64,000 nucleotides of DNA, taken from Scalesia atractyloides. Lineage: Eukaryota; Streptophyta; Magnoliopsida; Asterales; Asteraceae. The stretch spans positions 25,981,857 through 26,045,856 of the forward strand of contig CAMTDV010000013.1 of NCBI GenBank assembly GCA_947069175.1, in the 5' to 3' direction. Below, in pieces: positions 57,721 to 64,000 of this stretch. The notes beneath the pieces are model-generated. The model did not search any database. It was given only the letters and a program-made list of their open reading frames with translations, and was not told where the DNA came from. Position 1 is the stretch's first letter, and every line of letters begins with the position of its first letter. A program made the position numbers and the translations under genes.

Positions 57721-59080
57721 CCTAGTGGCTGACTCCCCACCCTGTGCGCTGGACACTTGCGCGCCTTCACCCACAGGCGGGGGCATTGAAGTATCATTGG
57801 GCGCGGCCAGAGTGCTGGATTCCACAAAAAATGGCTCGCCTCCCCCTGCGGGATGACAAACACTCAGACAAACATTACACAAAAAAGCGGTGCGACTAAC
57901 ACAAGTTATAAGAATGTTACCTAGGGAGATCTTGGCGGCGAGCGTGTCCAGGCTCCCCCTTTTCCCTATCACCTTCATCGCAACCTTTTTGGAGGGCTGC
58001 GTGGAGATGTCACTCTTCGGACTCCTCTTCCGCTTGAGAGGCTCCGGGCTGGATTCGAACTCCACCGGGTCGTCCGGATTAACAACCGGAATCTCCACCG
58101 GCTTCGGTGTGGGCTTCCTCACACCTACATGCGCAAGACCTCCCATGAGTCAGATACTACTACATAGGCATTCCAACGATCAGACACGGTGCGTTTACCT
58201 TTTGGTGGGTCTGCCCTATGTTGAGGTCCCCCCTTCTTAGCCACCGCGCTGGGACCCGCGCGCCTCTTTTTCTTTAGGTCAGGGCCAACGGCCAAGTCTT
58301 TCAAAGCGCCTTCACAATGGCACAACAAAATGAGTAATCTGCAAAGATGTCAACACAACAATATGAGGCCTTACTAGTCGAAGGCACTGGGGCCAGCAAA
58401 TCTGCATTCTTGGGGAGTTCAAAATTCCCCAGGATTTGCATGTACCAGGTGGGCTCCTCCGGGCCCAGGACGACATTCTCAACGTGCCCTTCCTTCCTCT
58501 CGAACGCCACCAATAACAGCGACGCCCCTGCAAAGGAAAAACACATGGTCAGCCTACACATGAGGCGAAGTCAAGAAATAATGCAACAAAAAAAGCAAAA
58601 ATAATTACTCCTATCCCCCTCCATGTAGACGAGCCTCTCCCGGCGGTTGGGTTCCACACCAAACTCATGCCCGCCGCCACTAACGCCTTCTCCGGCAGTT
58701 GGATCGCCGGGATCTCTTTCAAATCCTTATACCAGGAATCCACCACTGGTATAGGGACGGTCTCCACCGAAATCTCCTCCAACCCCCAAAGTGCATCCGG
58801 AGAATGACACCAGACTTCACATAAAAAAATTGCCTTCCAATCGTGGAAGGACTTGGGAGGGAGAGCAAAATTTTCTTTGCGTGTACACGGTGCTGAAAGA
58901 ATAAAATCCCATTGAACAATGGAGTTGGTAAGAAATCCGAAACCGCTCAACGGTTAGGATAGCACCAGTGGATCTACACAAAAACTTAAAATGTTTAATT
59001 CTTACCATCCCCATCAGATTCAACTGGGAGATGTGGAATTCGTAAAAATCCAAAATTTCGAGAAAAATTTTTGTTACCGG

Positions 59081-59326
59081 TAACCGGAAGTTACCATCAG
59101 CGAAAAAATCAAAAAATAAGGTGAGATAGCCGGCCAGAGCATCGGCGGCGTATCCCCCTCGGCCGGGTACCGGGCCTTTTAGTCCTTGGAGAAGTGTTGC
59201 TTGTAACCGGAGGTTACCATCGGCAAAAAAATCAAAAAATAAGGTGAGATAGCCGGCCGGAGCATCGGCGAATGTATCCCCCTCGGCCGGGTACCAGGCC
59301 TTTTAGTCCTTGGAGAACCGGTAGCC
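59081..59326 (-). repeat. 123-bp tandem duplication in the N-terminal part of the antisense frame
   Basis: Two copies, starting at TAACCGGA 59081 and 59204, share TTACCATC.GC.AAAAAATC and GGTGAGATAGCCGGCC. The unit is 41 codons long. The copies encode the same FFDFFADGN.RL segment twice, once in a shifted frame relative to the neighbours. Confidence 0.85.
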
Positions 59327-59963
59327 GGAAACCAGGCGTTCAAAACTGGCCGGATTCCACTTCAGAACGGCTAAGAGGTCAACGCCTCAGACGAAGAAAC
59401 ATTCTCAGGACCCCTAGTCGCCATGAGAATCAGAAAGAAAGGTTTTGAAGAAGGAAAGTTTTGAAGACGAAAAGTTTTGAAGACAAGAAAAACTCAAGAA
59501 CTCAGGAAGATTTCAGAGAATTTCAAAAGACACAGTTTGAAGGAATGAAGAAAACCCTAGATGGTTACCCCTATTTATACACATCGCGATGGACAACTAT
59601 GACGCACGCGAGAAATTAACAACCAATCTGCAAAAGACGCATGTCACGCAAGTGGCAAATGACGGTTCACGCACGCGTGGCCGCCACTTCTCTGCCAATT
59701 CATTAATGAATGTGAGCCGATACTGTTAACTAGCATGCCACAGTTGTCAAATGTCCCCTCTAGGGCACCCTTTTTCTCAGCAACCCACCTGCAACGTTAG
59801 CGTGACAGAGATTCAAATTTCAAAGACATCATTACGAAGAGTTTCCTTCACAAAGGCTTTCTCCAACCCTTCTAGAATTTGTGCCCTTAAAATAAGTTTG
59901 CATACAAGAAGTCTTTTAGTCCAGCACTCCTCCTACTTGCCAACATGCGCATAGGAGCAGAAT

Positions 59964-59977
59964 TGGACTGGGGGACT
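59964..59977 (+). other. polypurine-tract-like site
   Basis: GGACTGGGGGACT immediately precedes the 3' LTR (TGGAGGGG at 59978), the expected position for plus-strand priming. Confidence 0.6.
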
Positions 59978-61169
59978 TGGAGGGGTATCGTCCCAAAAAC
60001 TTTGCGCCCGCGCAAGGAACCATACCCTTAATGACAATTAATAAGAATAACCTTACGCGCAATGTGCAACGGTGCACCTTTCTTGGAACTAGCAGGTCAT
60101 ACAACGAACCTTGCGCAGCCTGCGCAACGCTAAGTTAGGCCTGGAAGCATAGGCCCCTTGACCCTATCCTGACAAACAAACCTTGCGCGCAACGCCAATG
60201 GTACTACAACTCCAATGCTAAAAGGTCATACAACGAACCTTGCACACTAAGTGCAACGGCTAGTTAGACCAACAATTATAAGTCACACAACGAACCTTGT
60301 GCACTTGGCACATCGGTGAGTTAGACTTAGACGTGTAGGATACTTTAACCTGCGCGGATCAAACAACCCTTTAGCCGCGAAGTCCTAAACCGTGCAAGGC
60401 CAAGACAAACATGAGAGCACCTCATAGTCTTGTGGACAAAAGGATTTATCCCTACAACTCTGTGCTGGCCAGAAAAGCACTGACAGCCTCGCAGAAGTGA
60501 TAAGCGCAAAAAGGCATTGACTATATATAAGGATACAGAGTGGCGGAGCTGTGAGCCAATGGTTGCTCGACAGGTTGTGTCAGACTGCGTCGCATGAACA
60601 GTGACGCAGACGCCAGAGTGTGCACCAACCATACTCACGCCATTGAGTGTCACACATTCTCCACTTTCGGCTGATAGCAGGTCTGACGCTAGGGACAACT
60701 GCCTTTACACGTGGCACCATTCAACATCCAACAAAGCACACCTCGTGACAGAGAACATTAATGCTTATACAAGGAACATTTAATGATCGATGCAGAGGGA
60801 CAGGACAGATAACCCTGGTTGTCTGGGCCGGGCCCAAACCCCATAAGCCCATCTCCTAAACCCACTTATTTTCGACTATAAATAAGTAAGGTAAAACCAT
60901 CTAATATTACCTACATGCTTTCCTACTCACCTACTACTTACTTGCTATTACTTTGCAATACACATATACTTATTCTCACGCTGGAGTGTGGTCACGGAGA
61001 AAACCATCCCTTTTCCCCGTGATGAGGCTAACGACCTTGCTAGTTTTGCATATCAGCTCAAAGTGAGATCACCCAGAAGAGCGAACGAGAGACAACCTTT
61101 TATGCAGAAAAACTAGGCTGTAACTAAGATATTTCCGGATACCTCTCGGTTCATACCAGTGTTTCTTCA
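59978..61169 (+). repeat. 3' LTR of the Tat-lineage element
   Basis: 1,192 bp, from TGGAGGGGTATCG to GTTTCTTCA, with the canonical TG...CA ends that the 5' LTR has partly lost. Sequence blocks match 46839-48030 along the whole length with scattered differences. The minus-strand frames here (for example 60345-60698) recur in the 5' LTR and are not genes. Confidence 0.92.
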
Positions 61170-61174
61170 TGCGT

Positions 61175-62430
61175 GGTACACTATCATATGCCTTTTCAAG
61201 GTCAATAAACACATGTGTAGATCCCGCTTCTTCTCCCTATATTTTTCCATCAATCTTCTTAGGATGTGTATCACTTCTGTAGTTGACCTCCTACATGAAC
61301 CCAAATTGGTTTAACGTAACATGGGTTTCTTTTCTAATTCTAGTCTCGATTACCCTCTTCCATAATTTCATAGTAGTGGCCTAGCAACTTTATCCTCTAA
61401 ATTCCACAACATTGGGTGGCACCCTTGTTCTTATATAAAGGCACTATGACATTTTCTTCTCCACTGATCTGGCATTTTTTCAGATCTGAAAATAAGGTTG
61501 AAAAGACTAGTTAGCCATTGAACTCCTTCTACCCCTAAACACTTCCACGCCTCTATCGGTATGTTGTTAGGACCAACTGCCTTAGCTCTTCCCATCTTCC
61601 CAAGTCTTGTCTTTACCTCTCCCTGCGTGATACCCCTACATAGCAATTATTTTGTTTTCGCCTTTGAGTGGTTGGGTCTTCGCTTTCTTGTTGATGCGCC
61701 CTTTGGTCTTCAAAAGATTGTGGAAGTAGGTTTGCCACGTTAGCTTAATGTCATGTTTTTTTTTTACTAAAACACGTCCATCCTCTCCTTTTATAAACTT
61801 CACTACTTGTAAATATTGTCTTCGCCTGTCCCTAATTTTAGCAATCTTGAATATATACATCCTCTAATAGGCTATTTCTTTTTTGCTTCTGCCATTGCCT
61901 TTTCGCCTCCCTCCTTGCCACTTTATATCTCTCCCTCAACCTTACTCTCTCATCCTCGTCTGTGCACCTTAAAAGAACCCTAAGACTATCTTGCTTATCC
62001 TTTATTTTGGCGTTGACATCTTCATTCCACCACTAGGACTCCTTGTGCCCACCTATCTTTCCTACTCTGACACCTAAAGTCTCATTCGCCACAAGAGTGA
62101 CGGTAGTCACCATAACCTCCCACATCCGGTTTGCATCCTCCGCCACTTGAGTTGGTTGAGTCGTTATTGTCGAGATGACCTTATCCTTGAACACTGCAAT
62201 CTTATCCCTCTTTAAATCTCCCCAACGGATACTAGGTCGAATTTTACTCTTTCGCATAATCAGCTTATCCCTTAATACTATATCTGGCACGCAAATGGTG
62301 TTGGCCACTCCTGTCTCCCCTGGTATAACCTTGCAATCTCTCCAATCTTCCCGCCTCATCAAAATATAGTCGATTTGGGTGTTACTTCCCCCGCTACTAA
62401 AAGTGATCAAATGAGTTTCTTTTTTTCTAA
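61175..62430 (-). pseudogene. LINE 5' part: endonuclease end and N-terminal RT
   Basis: Minus-strand start of the LINE that continues at 46838. The end of the apurinic-type endonuclease domain is readable (FSSGGSNTQIDYILMRREDW), then the linker, then RT start segments (MGRAKAVGPNNIPIEAWKCL, FNLIFRSEKMPDQWRR, RVIETRIRKET, and FIDLEKAYDSVPR at the break). The 5' end is truncated near 62412-62430. Frames shift several times. Confidence 0.9.
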
Positions 62431-62446
62431 AGAAAAATTAACATAA

Positions 62447-64000
62447 GATTTTATAATTTATATGTAATTGTATTATGTACATTAGTGTTTTTTTGTAGTA
62501 AAGTTTAATACTAATATATTAAATTGCGAAAAAAAAAATAAAAAATTTGGATTGAACGGTTCGTTTTCGGATTCATATGTATGACACGAATTTTGGGTTC
62601 GGGTCAGGTTAAACCCACCCACCCACGAACACGGCCCGTTTAGCACCCCTAATTAAAAACGTTACATAACTAAAACATGAAGAATGAGGTTGTTTATATA
62701 GGGGTAGTAATTTATTTTTAATAAGTATTTAAAAAAAACTTACCGTTGACACACAATGGCTGCCCACGTCCACTCATGTTGGGCCACATCTCCCCAGATA
62801 TATTCTCCATGCCGGTGGAAATTCTACCGCCTCAATCGCCACGCCGTTGGCGGGTGGCGTGGAGAGCCAACCACGTCAGGTTTTCACGCCCACACCGTGT
62901 AGTCAAAATTTCAATGACTAAGGATTACCCATATAAGTAAGCAACATATTGTTGCTTTTGTTATTGTACGATATGGATAGGGAGTGTTTCAAAAGAAATT
63001 GATTTTTCATTTTCAATCTAAAGGTTTTTATCTTTTTATTTTAACCTCTTTAAATTTTCAATTTTTAACTCAGAGTTTTTCATTATTTGCAATTTAATAC
63101 CTAACACTTTTTTTATTTTTAACTTTGATCCCTATATTTTTCATCTTTTGCAAATTTTTCGTTTTAGTTTCGTTTAAAATTTCGCAAGTCAACACACCGC
63201 AACGTGTGTGTCTGTGTGGTTCAGCGTTTTTGTCTGTTTTTTACCGTTTGACTGGCCCATCGCAACACGTCTATTATTCTCCGTTTGACAAGTTTGTTCC
63301 AATGCGCGGAGCCCTAAATCGACTTAGTTTTTCTTTCTACGTTTTACATTTCGGTCTAATTTCTAGCAACGGGTGTGCGTGATTCAACGATTTTACGTAT
63401 GTTTTTCATTCAGTGCTATTTTTTCTTTTTTATTTATTTATTTGTTTATTTTATTTTACTAGCTCTTCTGTTGTTGGTTGTGTGACATTGGAGGCTAGTT
63501 GGCACGATTTTACAAACATATTTAACCTATTAATTTTTTAACTAAAAATAATTTGTTTCGAGTTCACTCCTATACCTTCTTTACTTAAAAAAACCTATTT
63601 TTACGTGCATATTTTTATGTTCGTGTCGGTATGAATTCGATTTGCTCTACGTTTCAAAACGTAAACTTTTTTCTAGAAACGAGTCAAATCAAATATAATA
63701 TTTTTTGTTTAAAAAACATCTTTTATGTGCATATTTTATGTACGTTTCGTTATAAATTCGAGTTGGCGTATGTTTTAACGTAAACTTTTTGGGAAATAAG
63801 TGAGGTCAAATATAATTTGTTTCCGTGCTTATTTTATGAATGTTCCATTAATTTTGTTTCAAACAGAGTGAAGTCAAATTGTGGTTTCTTTTTTTCAAAA
63901 GTTCTAATTAATCTCTTTTGATTATACGTGTCAGCTTTTCCGTTATACCTGTTGCGTTTTCTATGTATGAGTTGGATCCTATAAATACGTTATGCTTGTA
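62447..64000. other. intergenic, repeats only
   Basis: About 62560-62652 ends TTTAGCACCCCT and contains AACACGGCCC, matching the end of the hAT-type insertion at 41.1 kb. From about 63590 a ~125-bp unit (ACGTGCATATTTTTATGTTCGT ... AACGTAAACTTTTT) is repeated at 63716 and partly at 63815. No gene is recognised. Confidence 0.55.

Larger units (their letters stand above)
53442..59424 (-). pseudogene. antisense reading frame (PF04195-like 'putative gypsy type transposon' protein), split
   Basis: Antisense to the element. From an ATG at 59424 (MATRGPENVSS), the N-terminal domain reads in pieces: LTLFFDFFADGNFRLPVTK, LDFYEFHISQLNLMGMV, ERFRISYQL, MGFYSF, then SWYKDLKEIPAIQLPEKAL. This pattern is that of the plant family annotated PF04195, commonly encoded by Asteraceae-type Tat elements. 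Intron-like borders are seen (CTTTGCAG|GGGCG near 58531; ACTAG|TAAGG and CTTTGCAG near 58345-58375). The middle (57304-58146) is Pro/Glu/Val-rich. The C-terminal part (54619-53442) is Glu/Lys/Ala-rich and predicted coiled coil (KEHKLWREACEKDNNEK; LQGAKKDLKVAMVEKAELQ). Function unknown. It is broken by the insertion at 54698-57346, by stops and by a duplication. Confidence 0.78.
46839..61169 (+). mobile_element. 14.3-kb Tat-lineage Ty3/gypsy retrotransposon
   Basis: LTRs at 46839-48030 and 59978-61169, both 1,192 bp. A perfect 5-bp TSD TGCGT lies at 46834-46838 and 61170-61174, and the insertion interrupts a LINE. Order: LTR, PBS, gag, protease, RT-RNase H, second RNase H, integrase, then a 6.4-kb region whose reading frames run antisense, PPT, LTR. 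A second RNase H before integrase and an antisense frame 3' of pol are known marks of the Tat (Retand/Grande/Ogre-like) group. Gag and the front of pol are full of stops; integrase is open. A 2.65-kb insertion (54698-57346) adds to its length. Confidence 0.93.

Noticed and set aside
46839..61169. Integrated plant pararetrovirus
   Set aside because: No movement protein or coat-type zinc knuckle was seen. Integrase, LTRs and a TSD show a Ty3/gypsy retrotransposon.

Overview
The window is nuclear DNA of a flowering plant. It has spliced genes with GT/AG introns, TATA boxes, long AT-rich intergenic DNA and stacked retrotransposons. The gene families (HANABA TARANU-like GATA factor, RADIALIS-like SANT protein, PUB5-like U-box protein) point to a eudicot. 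The style of the transposons suggests Asteraceae, but that is only an impression, not a test. There are no bacterial-type features, no rRNA genes, no convincing functional tRNA genes and no CRISPR array.

Layout: 0-1.45 kb is the 5' end of a Tat-type Ty3/gypsy element on the minus strand, cut by the window edge. 6.5-7.6 kb holds a HAN/GATA18-like gene (+) and 10.9-11.3 kb a RADIALIS-like gene (-). 11.3-24.6 kb is intergenic, with small DNA transposons (two hAT-type elements with perfect 8-bp target duplications, Mutator-like foldback elements) and an LTR relic. 24.6-35.2 kb is a three-level nest: a LINE (+) split by a ~3.3-kb solo LTR with a perfect 5-bp TSD, itself split by a 5-kb non-autonomous LTR retrotransposon. 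36.9-41.2 kb is a PUB5-like U-box/ARM E3 ligase gene (+) with two DNA transposons in its introns. 43.8-62.4 kb is a second nest: a LINE (-) split by a 1.7-kb LTR-like insertion and by a 14.3-kb Tat-lineage element with two 1,192-bp LTRs. That element carries decayed gag-pol, an open integrase frame and a long antisense reading frame, and the antisense frame is itself interrupted by a 2.65-kb LTR-like insertion. 62.4-64 kb is AT-rich repeats.

The host genes do not form a pathway. HAN acts in meristem and organ-boundary patterning, RADIALIS-like proteins are small single-SANT regulators, and PUB5-type proteins are predicted E3 ligases. All three carry apparent one-base frameshifts (four in total), each at a short homopolymer and otherwise in well-conserved coding sequence. 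Consensus indel errors in the assembly explain this better than three adjacent pseudogenes.

The most unusual structure is inside the 2.65-kb insertion: four tandem modules of about 170 bp, each with a tRNA-like B box. The last keeps a near-perfect tRNA A box 45 bp upstream of its B box. In the first three the A-box region is replaced by a perfect 10-bp inverted repeat. A fifth tRNA-like module lies on the opposite strand. This looks like an LTR that captured and amplified a tRNA-derived RNA polymerase III promoter.
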